From an uncultured Elusimicrobiales bacterium (GTDB taxonomy: Bacteria > Elusimicrobiota > Elusimicrobia > Elusimicrobiales > Elusimicrobiaceae): a stretch of 5,386 nucleotides of DNA. Within the stretch, counting starts at the first letter, position 1, and each line of letters begins with the position of its first letter. This document shows positions 1 through 5,386 of this stretch, one piece after another. The stretch spans positions 1 through 5,386 of the forward strand of contig CALUZE010000091.1 in the NCBI GenBank assembly GCA_944325235.1. The letters run 5' to 3'. The translations under genes and the position numbers were made by a program. The notes beneath the pieces are model-generated. The model did not search any database and had not been told where the DNA came from. It worked only from the letters and a program-made list of their open reading frames with translations.

Positions 1-1
1 C

Positions 2-6
2 GGAGG
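2..6 (+). promoter_or_regulatory. Ribosome binding site of hydB
   Basis: GGAGG lies 6 bases before the ATG at 13, a strong Shine-Dalgarno at normal spacing. It fixes the hydB start even though only 12 bases of upstream sequence are visible. No promoter can be seen, so hydB is probably an internal operon gene. Confidence 0.8.
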
Positions 7-12
7 CCAAAA

Positions 13-1896
13 ATGCCGACTAAAAACATTGAAAAAATCGCCAAAGATTACAACGACGCTTACAAAAAAATCACCGGCCGCGTGGTCATCTGCGGCGGAA
101 CGGGCTGCATTGCCGGCGGTTCCTTAAAAGTGTACGAAGCGTTCCAACAGGAAATGGAAAAACGCAAAATCGGCTTTTGCCTGCAAATCACCAAAGACTG
201 CCACGAAAACTATTTAAGCCTTTCCGGCTGCCGCGGTTTTTGCGCCATGGGCCCGCTGGTGAGCGTGGGCGACATTTTTTACACTAAAGTCAAACCCGAA
301 GACGTACCGGAAATTGTGGAAAAAACCTTGATGAAAGGCGAAGTGATTGACCGCCTGCTCTACCACAACCCGGCCAATAATCAAAAAGCCAAAACGCTGG
401 CCGATATTCCCTTTTACGCCAAGCAGGAGCGCATTTTGCTGCACGACTGCGGCCGCATCAACCCCGAGGACATCAACGAATACATTGCCCACGGCGGTTA
501 TGCCCAGGCCAAGCGCGCCTATACGGAAATGACGGACGAAGAAGTCTGTAAAGAGATGATTACCTCCGGCCTGCGCGGGCGCGGCGGCGGCGGTTTCCCC
601 ACCGGCAAAAAGTGGGATTTAACCCGCGTGGAACCGGGTGCCAAAAAATACGTGATCTGCAACGCCGACGAAGGCGACCCCGGCGCGTTTATGGACCGCA
701 GCGTAATGGAAGGCAACCCCAACGCCGTGCTGGAAGGAATGATGATTGCCGCGCGCGCCATCGGCGCCGACGAAGGCTACATCTACGTGCGTATGGAATA
801 CCCGCTGGCCATTCAGCGCGTGCGCACGGCCATCAAACAAGCCGAAGAGCTGGGTATCTTGGGCGAAAACGTTTTTGGCTCCGGCCTCAATTTTAAAATT
901 AACGTAATGGAAGGCGCGGGCGCGTTTGTGTGCGGCGAAGAAACCGCTTTAATCGCGTCCGTGGAAGGCAAACGCGGTATGCCGCGTATCAAACCGCCTT
1001 ACCCCAGCCAGAGCGGGTTGTTCGGCAAGCCGACGGTGATTAACAACGTGGAAACGTTGGCCACCGTTCCCAAGATTATGGAAATGGGCGCGGAAGAATT
1101 CCGCAAAATCGGCACCCTGGGCAGCCCGGGCACCAAAACGTTTGCCGTTACGGGACACATTGCCAACACCGGCCTGGTGGAAGTGCCGATGGGCACGACC
1201 CTGCGCCAAGTGATTGACGACGTGGCCGGCGGCACCACCAACGACGACGGCACCGTGAATAAATCGGCCTTTAAGGCCGCCCAAATCGGCGGGCCTTCGG
1301 GCGGGTGTTTAACGCGGGAACATTTGGATATCCCGCTGGATTTTGATTCGCTTAAATCCGTGGGCGCCATGGTCGGTTCCGGCGGGCTCGTGGTGATGAA
1401 CAACAAAACGTGTATGGTCAACGTGGCCCGGTTCTTTTTGGAATTTACCCAGCGCGAATCGTGCGGCAAATGCGTTCCCTGCCGCGAAGGGACCGAGCAA
1501 ATGCTTACGATGTTAAACGACATTGTAGAAGGGCGCGCTACGCTCAAAACCTTGGAAAACCTGGAAGACTTGGCCAAAGCCGTGCAAAAGGCTTCGCTGT
1601 GCGCGTTGGGCAAAACGGCGCCGAACCCGGTGCTGTCCACCCTCAAGCACTTCCGCGAGGAATACCTGGCCCACGTGGTGGACAAATGCTGCCCCGCCGG
1701 CGTGTGCAAAGCGTTGGCCCGGTTTGAAATTGTGCCCAGCAAGTGCAAAGGCTGCGGCATGTGCAAACGCGCCTGCCCCGTGGGTGCCATCAGCGGCGAC
1801 GTGGGCAAACCGCATCACATTGACCCCAAAAAATGTATCAAGTGCGGCGGGTGCAAGAGCACCTGTAAATTCGGAGCCGTGGTAACGGGAGCGTAA
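13..1896 (+). CDS. hydB: NADH-dependent [FeFe] hydrogenase, flavoprotein subunit HydB (NuoF-like)
   Basis: 627 aa, complete, with no signal peptide or membrane segment, so cytoplasmic. It is the diaphorase subunit that exchanges electrons with NAD(H) through FMN and passes them to HydA and, in bifurcating relatives, ferredoxin. Seen in order: a thioredoxin-like [2Fe-2S] domain at about 20-110 with C27, C32, C73 and C77; the NuoF core at about 130-440 with the glycine-rich FMN/NADH segment GLRGRGGGGFPTGKKW (186-201), CNADEGDPGAF (216-226) and GAGAFVCGEETAL (301-313); an SLBB-like stretch at about 375-432; the NuoF [4Fe-4S] ligands C484, C487, C490 and C530; an H-x5-CPAGVC segment (H554, C560, C565); and two ferredoxin clusters, C578/C581/C584/C588 and C608/C611/C614/C618. 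The N-terminal [2Fe-2S] plus C-terminal 2x[4Fe-4S] layout separates HydB/HndC from complex I NuoF, which is shorter and lacks both. The hydA partner 2 bases downstream supports this. A NuoF-like subunit of an NADP-linked formate dehydrogenase was considered and is disfavoured by that neighbour. Confidence 0.95.
   Translation: MPTKNIEKIAKDYNDAYKKITGRVVICGGTGCIAGGSLKVYEAFQQEMEKRKIGFCLQITKDCHENYLSLSGCRGFCAMGPLVSVGDIFYTKVKPEDVPEIVEKTLMKGEVIDRLLYHNPANNQKAKTLADIPFYAKQERILLHDCGRINPEDINEYIAHGGYAQAKRAYTEMTDEEVCKEMITSGLRGRGGGGFPTGKKWDLTRVEPGAKKYVICNADEGDPGAFMDRSVMEGNPNAVLEGMMIAARAIGADEGYIYVRMEYPLAIQRVRTAIKQAEELGILGENVFGSGLNFKINVMEGAGAFVCGEETALIASVEGKRGMPRIKPPYPSQSGLFGKPTVINNVETLATVPKIMEMGAEEFRKIGTLGSPGTKTFAVTGHIANTGLVEVPMGTTLRQVIDDVAGGTTNDDGTVNKSAFKAAQIGGPSGGCLTREHLDIPLDFDSLKSVGAMVGSGGLVVMNNKTCMVNVARFFLEFTQRESCGKCVPCREGTEQMLTMLNDIVEGRATLKTLENLEDLAKAVQKASLCALGKTAPNPVLSTLKHFREEYLAHVVDKCCPAGVCKALARFEIVPSKCKGCGMCKRACPVGAISGDVGKPHHIDPKKCIKCGGCKSTCKFGAVVTGA
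1887..1891 (+). promoter_or_regulatory. Ribosome binding site of hydA inside the end of hydB
   Basis: GGGAG is embedded in the last codons of hydB, 7 bases before the hydA ATG. The hydB stop codon lies between this site and the ATG, so ribosomes finishing hydB terminate on the hydA initiation region. Translational coupling, keeping the two subunits in step, is a reasonable inference. Confidence 0.65.
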
Positions 1897-1898
1897 TT

Positions 1899-3638
1899 AT
1901 GGAAAAAGAACAATTTGTCACCATTGAAGGAAAAAGAGTACCGATTGAAGGCGAAAAAAACCTGTTGGAGTTAATCCGCAAGGCGCATTTTAACATCATG
2001 ACGTTCTGCTACCACCCCGAGCTGGCCGCCTACGGCGCGTGCCGCTTGTGCCTGGTGGAAGTGGAAAGAATGGGCATTGTGGCTTCGTGCACCGTTAAAC
2101 CCAAAGACGGGATGAAAGTGCACGTCAACACGGACGAAATCCGCCACTTGCGCCGCATCAACCTGGAGCTGTTGCTCTCGTCTGGCAACCACGACTGCAC
2201 CCTGTGCAGCAAATCCAACAACTGCAAACTCCAAAAGCTGGCCAAGGATATGGACGTGACGGAAATCCGCTTTAAATCCAAAAAGCTGGACAGCCACAAG
2301 GACGCCACTTCCCCGGCTTTGGTGCGCGACCACAGCAAATGCATTTTGTGCGGCAACTGTGTGCGCATCTGCAACGAAGTGCAGGGCATCGGAGCGATTG
2401 ATTTTGCGTTCCGCGGGTTCCGCTCCAAAATCGCCACAGCCTTTAACAAAGAGCTCGGCCAAAGCCACGAATGTGTGTCCTGCGGGCAGTGCGCCCGCGT
2501 GTGCCCGACGGGCGCTTTGATGCCGAACTCGTCGGAAATTGAGGACGTCTTTAAAGCTATTAACGACCCCAAAAAGAAAGTTGCCGTGCACATCGCGCCC
2601 GCCGTGCGCGTGGGCCTGGGCGAAATGTTCGGCCTGCCGCAAGGGCAGAACGTGGACGGCAAAATCGCCACCGCGTTGCGTATGCTGGGGTTTGACTATG
2701 TGTACGACACGGCTTTCGCGGCGGATTTGACGATTGTGGAAGAAGCCACCGAATTTTTGGAACGCTTTAAAAAAGGCGTCAACTTGCCGCAGTTCACCAG
2801 CTGCTGCCCGGCGTGGATTAACTATGTGGAAAAATTCGCCCCCGAATTTATCCCCAACTTGTCCACCGCGCGCTCGCCTATGCAAATGATGGGCCCCATT
2901 CTGAAGGCCGATTACGAAGACAAAGGCGGCAAACGCGAGGATTTGGTGGTCGTGGCCGTTATGCCGTGCTCGGCTAAAAAAACCGAAGCCAAACGCGACG
3001 AGTTCTACGTCAACGATAACCCGGATACGGACTATGTGGTCACCACCGTGGGCCTGGCCCGTATGATTAAGGAAGCCGGCATCGATTTTGTGAACCTGGA
3101 AAACGAATGGTTTGATATGCCCTTTGGCACCAAAACGGGTGCGGGCGTCATCTTTGGCGCGTCCGGCGGCGTGATGGAAGCGGCCTTGCGCTATGCGCTG
3201 GCCGAGCTGGACCCGGCCAATGCCCGCAGCGTCAAGTTTTCCAGCCTGCGCGAAGGGACCGTGTTTAAAGAAAAAACCGTGGAAATCGGCGACGTCAAAA
3301 TCCGCACCGCGGTTGTCAGCGGGCTCAAAAACGCGCGCAAACTGCTTGATGATATCAAAGCCGGCAAGGACCATTACGACTTTATTGAAGTAATGTCCTG
3401 CCAAGGCGGCTGCGTGGCCGGCGCGGGTCAACCGCAATTTGACGGCTGGGCCCCGCGGCGCAAACGTGCCGAAGGCTTGTACCAGGAAGATACGGAACTG
3501 GCCTACAAGTCGCAGGATAACAGCGGTGTGCAGGCCCTGTACGGACGGATTTTGGATAAAGTCGGCGGTCCGTTGGCACACAAACTGCTGCATACGCACT
3601 ATTACGACCGCAAGGACCGCACCGGCCAGCAAAAATAA
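1899..3638 (+). CDS. hydA: [FeFe] hydrogenase catalytic subunit HydA (group A3-like, NADH-linked)
   Basis: 579 aa, complete, no export signal. It catalyses 2H+ + 2e- <-> H2 at the H-cluster. Domains: NuoG-like [2Fe-2S] with C37, C48, C51, C64 (about 1-80); a His/Cys [4Fe-4S] with C100, C103, C109 and probably H98; two ferredoxin clusters, C148/C151/C154/C158 and C192/C195/C198/C202; the H-cluster domain (about 225-515); and a C-terminal small-subunit-like domain (about 520-575). Motifs are L1 TSCCPAW (300-306), L2 MPCSAKKTE (355-363) and L3 MSCQGGCVAGAGQP (499-512). H-cluster ligands are C303, C357, C501 and C505. The proton path known from Clostridium CpI is intact by offset: E282, E285, R289, C302, S322, E363. 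It is about the size of Desulfovibrio HndD and lacks the extra C-terminal [2Fe-2S] domain of Thermotoga HydA. With HydB, the likely reaction is NADH plus reduced ferredoxin to H2, or the reverse. The maturases HydE, HydF and HydG must be elsewhere. The intact catalytic motifs and the HydB partner argue against a sensory hydrogenase. Confidence 0.96.
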   Translation: MEKEQFVTIEGKRVPIEGEKNLLELIRKAHFNIMTFCYHPELAAYGACRLCLVEVERMGIVASCTVKPKDGMKVHVNTDEIRHLRRINLELLLSSGNHDCTLCSKSNNCKLQKLAKDMDVTEIRFKSKKLDSHKDATSPALVRDHSKCILCGNCVRICNEVQGIGAIDFAFRGFRSKIATAFNKELGQSHECVSCGQCARVCPTGALMPNSSEIEDVFKAINDPKKKVAVHIAPAVRVGLGEMFGLPQGQNVDGKIATALRMLGFDYVYDTAFAADLTIVEEATEFLERFKKGVNLPQFTSCCPAWINYVEKFAPEFIPNLSTARSPMQMMGPILKADYEDKGGKREDLVVVAVMPCSAKKTEAKRDEFYVNDNPDTDYVVTTVGLARMIKEAGIDFVNLENEWFDMPFGTKTGAGVIFGASGGVMEAALRYALAELDPANARSVKFSSLREGTVFKEKTVEIGDVKIRTAVVSGLKNARKLLDDIKAGKDHYDFIEVMSCQGGCVAGAGQPQFDGWAPRRKRAEGLYQEDTELAYKSQDNSGVQALYGRILDKVGGPLAHKLLHTHYYDRKDRTGQQK

Positions 3639-3659
3639 GGCAGGTCGGCGGAAATTTGC

Positions 3660-3704
3660 AAACGGGGCGAACGATTGCCGTTCGCCCCGTTTCGTATCTA
3701 TTTT
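3660..3704 (+). terminator. Hairpin terminator after hydA
   Basis: AAACGGGGCGAACG (3660-3673) pairs perfectly over 14 bp with CGTTCGCCCCGTTT (3679-3692) across a 5-base loop (3674-3678). It begins 21 bases after the hydA stop. The downstream T-rich run, TTT at 3690-3692 and TTTT at 3701-3704, is interrupted by CGTATCTA, so it is a strong stem with an imperfect U-tract. It separates the hydrogenase operon from the permease gene. Confidence 0.8.
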
Positions 3705-3711
3705 AGATACG
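3693..3711. repeat. Second palindrome between hydA terminator and permease promoter
   Basis: CGTATCTA (3693-3700) and TAGATACG (3704-3711) are perfect inverted repeats around TTT. The palindrome touches the terminator stem directly and ends 10 bases before the -10-like box of the next gene, so it covers the -35 region. It could be a short second hairpin assisting termination, or an operator for the permease gene. The sequence alone does not decide. Confidence 0.5.
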
Positions 3712-3719
3712 GCAATTTA

Positions 3720-3730
3720 GCTACAATATA
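3720..3730 (+). promoter_or_regulatory. Putative promoter -10 box for the permease gene
   Basis: GCTACAATATA contains TACAAT (3722-3727), one mismatch from the sigma70 TATAAT. No good -35 is seen at 16-18 bases upstream, where the AT-rich palindrome lies. The same 11 bases recur at 4691-4701 before the next gene, which supports a promoter role. Only 6 bases separate the box from the ATG at 3734. Confidence 0.55.
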
Positions 3731-3733
3731 TAT

Positions 3734-4681
3734 ATGCTGAACTGGAAAGGCTTTTTATATGCGGTCATTACGTCCGCCACATTCGGGTTAATTCCTTTAT
3801 TCACCCTGCCGCTTTTGCGGGCCGGTATGCAGGTGCCGTCCATTTTGTTTTACCGGTTTTTTATTGCGGTGCTGATGTTGGGCGTTTGCGCGTTTTTTAC
3901 GCGGCGTTCCCTGCGGGTCAGCGCCAAAGAGCTGGGTGTATTGGGTGCGTTGAGCCTGCTGTATATCGGTTCGGCGGTTTTCCTGTTTTGGTCCTACCGG
4001 TATTTGGCCAGCGGCATTGCCACCACGATGATGTTCCTGTACCCGGTGTTTGTGGCGTTGATTATGATTTACGTGTTTAAGGAAAAAAATTCCGTCTGGA
4101 CGATGGCCGCCATCGTGCTGGCCATTGCAGGGGTGGCGATGCTTTCCTGGAACGGGCACGAAGGGGGCGTGAGTTTTACGGGGATTTTGCTGGCGGTGTT
4201 ATCCGGCCTTTCGTACGGAATCTACATTATTGCGGTAAACAAATCGTCCGTACGGGACATGCCGGCCGACAAGCTGACGTTTTACGTGTTTGCGTTTACG
4301 GCCGTTTGTATGTTGGCGGGGGCACATTTTAAAGGCGGGCTGCAAGATGCGCCGGATTGGAAAAGCGACTTAAATTTAACGCTGCTGGCGCTTATCCCGA
4401 CGGTGGTTTCCAACTTAACGTTGGTGCAGGCCATCAAACTCATCGGGTCTACATTCTCGTCTGTCTTGGGGGCGATGGAACCGCTGACGGCGATGACGGT
4501 GGGGGTACTCGTGTTCCACGAGCCGTTCACCCGCTCCACGGCGTGGGGCGTGGCGCTGATTATTCTGGCGGTTACGCTGGTGGTGATGGCCCCCGCGCTG
4601 GAAAAAGGCTACCGCACCGGCAAATTTTTATACATCACCAAGGTCAAGGGCATTCACCCCAACATCATGCCATATCACTGA
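3734..4681 (+). CDS. DMT-superfamily permease with two EamA domains
   Basis: 315 aa inner-membrane protein with about ten hydrophobic helices in two homologous halves, EamA at about 5-137 and 147-285. Seen signs are the first helix with the FGLIPLFTLPLL segment (17-28), FYRFFIA (39-45) in helix 2, YPVFVALIMIYVFKEK (103-118) closing helix 4, and in the second half GAMEPLTAMTVGVLVFHEP (246-264). These match drug/metabolite transporters, which usually export amino acids, metabolites or drugs; the substrate cannot be read from sequence. Length is normal for the family plus a short basic tail (about 290-315). The ATG at 3734 is chosen because the next Met (residue 32) would remove helix 1. There is no Shine-Dalgarno before it, and the promoter box is unusually near, so the mRNA may be leaderless. 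There is no functional link to the hydrogenase genes, from which it is separated by a terminator. Confidence 0.9.
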   Translation: MLNWKGFLYAVITSATFGLIPLFTLPLLRAGMQVPSILFYRFFIAVLMLGVCAFFTRRSLRVSAKELGVLGALSLLYIGSAVFLFWSYRYLASGIATTMMFLYPVFVALIMIYVFKEKNSVWTMAAIVLAIAGVAMLSWNGHEGGVSFTGILLAVLSGLSYGIYIIAVNKSSVRDMPADKLTFYVFAFTAVCMLAGAHFKGGLQDAPDWKSDLNLTLLALIPTVVSNLTLVQAIKLIGSTFSSVLGAMEPLTAMTVGVLVFHEPFTRSTAWGVALIILAVTLVVMAPALEKGYRTGKFLYITKVKGIHPNIMPYH

Positions 4682-4689
4682 CGGATTTT

Positions 4690-4701
4690 TGCTACAATAT
4701 A
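4690..4701 (+). promoter_or_regulatory. Promoter (extended -10) for the pilin-like gene
   Basis: TGCTACAATATA gives TG-N-TACAAT, an extended -10 with TACAAT at 4693-4698, sitting 9 bases after the permease stop. An AT-rich stretch follows and the start would fall near 4705, leaving a short leader of about 20 bases that carries a good ribosome site. No clear -35 is visible at normal spacing, which is acceptable for an extended -10 promoter. Confidence 0.6.
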
Positions 4702-4713
4702 AAAAATTACGAT

Positions 4714-4720
4714 AAAGGAG
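4714..4720 (+). promoter_or_regulatory. Ribosome binding site that fixes the pilin-like gene start
   Basis: AAAGGAG lies 5 bases before the ATG at 4726. The reading frame is open further upstream to 4357, but that part overlaps the permease in another frame. This site together with the promoter just before it selects 4726 as the true start. Confidence 0.85.
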
Positions 4721-4725
4721 AAAAT

Positions 4726-5175
4726 ATGTTTGTCGGACAACGCGGTTCCATTCACACGATTGTCTTAATTTTAGTAGTGCTGGTAGGTTTCGGGGCGGCT
4801 TTGGGCTGGCCTCAATACAAAAAATACCAAACCATTCGCGTGGCCAAACACGCCTTGGAGCTGGGCAAAGAAATCGCCTTCGCCGAAGCCACCTACAAAA
4901 CGAAGTACGGCGCTTACACGCCCGATTTTACGCAGCTTAACATCACGCTGCCGTGCCCGGTGGAAAAAAGCGAGGGCCAAACGGAAATGGTTTGCCCCCA
5001 TTACGTATACCGCCTGGAGGAAGGCAATATCCTGCGTGCAAAACACGTCAATTTGCCCAAATGGTTTGATTTAAATTTGGATGAAGGTTCGGTAGATTGT
5101 TCACACGAAGAAGACTCCATCGCCGGCAGCCACATTTGCGGGCGGGTGGACGTATCGGACCTCGTGGAAAAATAA
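4726..5175 (+). CDS. Membrane-anchored type IV pilin-like protein with degenerate leader
   Basis: 149 aa. Residues 1-10 are a short N-terminus (MFVGQRGSIH), 11-28 one hydrophobic helix, then WPQYKKY and an amphipathic helical stretch (about 32-60) leading to YGAYTPDFTQLNI (61-73) and a C-terminal domain with four cysteines (C77, C90, C125, C138). The order of hydrophobic helix, PQY, long helix, G-x-Y-x-x-DF-x-x-L and Cys-rich tail is that of minor pilins and pseudopilins, notably the pilin-like families abundant in Elusimicrobiota (recalled, not searched). The canonical G-FTLIE processing site is absent: after G7 the residues are SIHTI, so Glu5 is replaced by Ile. The globular part should face the periplasm, and the evenly spaced cysteines could form two disulfides. 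It has its own promoter and is 12 bases from an LpoB-like gene, so a cell-envelope role is inferred. The exact function is unknown; a simple bitopic membrane protein is the alternative. Confidence 0.75.
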   Translation: MFVGQRGSIHTIVLILVVLVGFGAALGWPQYKKYQTIRVAKHALELGKEIAFAEATYKTKYGAYTPDFTQLNITLPCPVEKSEGQTEMVCPHYVYRLEEGNILRAKHVNLPKWFDLNLDEGSVDCSHEEDSIAGSHICGRVDVSDLVEK

Positions 5176-5177
5176 CC

Positions 5178-5183
5178 GGGAGG
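5178..5183 (+). promoter_or_regulatory. Ribosome binding site of the LpoB-like gene
   Basis: GGGAGG lies 4 bases before the ATG at 5188 and 2 bases after the preceding stop. It supports both the start choice and co-transcription with the pilin-like gene. Confidence 0.75.
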
Positions 5184-5187
5184 TTGT

Positions 5188-5386
5188 ATGAAAAAACTTT
5201 TACTTGCCGTTTGTTTGCTGCCGCTGGCTTTTGCGTGCGCACCGCACGTGGAGCGGGTGGAAACGAATTTGATTAAAGACGTTTCCGGCGGCTGGAATGA
5301 TACGGACGCTCAAATGGTAGCGCAGGAAATGATTACCGACTGTCTGCAAAGCGGTTGGTATACCCGCTTTTTAACCCGCTACGGCA
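5188..5386 (+). CDS. lpoB: LpoB-like lipoprotein, penicillin-binding protein activator (3' end cut by window)
   Basis: 66 codons are visible, and the gene runs off the window. The N-terminus MKKLLLAVCLLPLAFAC is a typical short signal with a lipobox-like end; C17 would be lipidated, although the box (AFA before Cys) is not the classic LAG. The mature part contains DVSGGWNDTDAQMVAQEMI (residues 31-49) and a W-x3-F pattern. The SG-x-WNDTD-x-x-x-VA-x-x-MI signature belongs to the LpoB family, outer-membrane lipoproteins that reach through the peptidoglycan to stimulate PBP1B-type synthases in enterobacteria. Outside enterobacteria the role is inferred. It appears to share a transcript with the pilin-like gene upstream. 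The family call rests on this one motif because the rest of the protein is out of view. Confidence 0.78.
   Translation, partial: MKKLLLAVCLLPLAFACAPHVERVETNLIKDVSGGWNDTDAQMVAQEMITDCLQSGWYTRFLTRYG

Noticed and set aside
999..1808. 269-codon open frame on the minus strand opposite hydB
   Set aside because: It is a shadow of hydB: low-complexity translation rich in Ser, Pro and Thr, no ribosome site, and full overlap with a conserved gene.
13..1896. NuoF of respiratory complex I
   Set aside because: Complex I NuoF lacks both the N-terminal [2Fe-2S] domain and the C-terminal double ferredoxin domain seen here, and the next gene is an [FeFe] hydrogenase, not NuoG.
1971..3632. 553-codon open frame on the minus strand opposite hydA
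   Set aside because: It is antisense to a gene with unmistakable hydrogenase motifs. Its translation is rich in Ala, Phe, His, Val and Gly with no recognisable domain, as expected when stop codons are depleted by GC-rich third positions on the coding strand.
4684..4707. T-run and A-run around 4686-4706 as a terminator after the permease gene
   Set aside because: The arms are only A/T, with no GC stem, and the region is better explained as an extended -10 promoter.
4357..4725. N-terminal extension of the pilin-like gene back to an ATG at 4357
   Set aside because: The extra 123 codons overlap the second EamA domain in another frame and look like noise. A promoter and AAAGGAG point to the ATG at 4726, after which a pilin-like membrane helix begins.
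1..5386. Possible phiX174 genome, because the window is 5386 bases long
   Set aside because: The length matches by coincidence. The genes are bacterial metabolic and envelope genes with no phage capsid or replication proteins.
1..5386. CRISPR arrays, insertion sequences, tRNA or rRNA genes
   Set aside because: No spaced direct repeats, transposase-like frames, terminal inverted repeats, cloverleaf or conserved rRNA segments were seen on either strand.

Overview
The window is bacterial chromosomal DNA with all genes on the + strand and almost no empty space; the longest stretch without a gene is the 95 bases at 3639-3733. It holds two transcription blocks. Codons are GC-rich at third positions. 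The hydrogenase, the pilin-like protein with a degenerate leader and the LpoB-type lipoprotein suggest a fermentative anaerobe with a Gram-negative envelope. An Elusimicrobiota (gut Elusimicrobium-like) origin is my best guess from family resemblance, but it is unproven and no rRNA is present to test it.

Block 1 (1-3711) encodes two subunits of a soluble, cytoplasmic, NAD-linked [FeFe] hydrogenase. HydB (13-1896) is a NuoF-type flavoprotein with an N-terminal thioredoxin-like [2Fe-2S] domain and two C-terminal ferredoxin [4Fe-4S] clusters. HydA (1899-3638) is the catalytic subunit, with all three H-cluster motifs and a full relay of accessory clusters. They are 2 bases apart. This architecture is that of HydABC/Hnd enzymes (group A3), which couple NADH and reduced ferredoxin to H2. 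The small NuoE-like subunit HydC is not in the window and is expected just upstream. A 14-bp perfect hairpin ends the block, followed at once by a second palindrome.

Block 2 (3712-5386) starts with a DMT/EamA permease (3734-4681), whose -10-like box lies so close to the ATG that the mRNA may be leaderless. A second promoter carrying the same 11-base box drives a small membrane-anchored protein related to type IV pilins but lacking the usual processing motif (4726-5175). Twelve bases later comes a lipoprotein of the LpoB type (penicillin-binding-protein activator), cut by the window end.

Most of the window is recognisable housekeeping or energy metabolism. I do not see a new defence or mobile system. 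The points worth a second look are the shared promoter box with a probable leaderless gene, the pilin-like protein without Glu5 next to the LpoB-like gene, and small ligand-motif variations in HydA.
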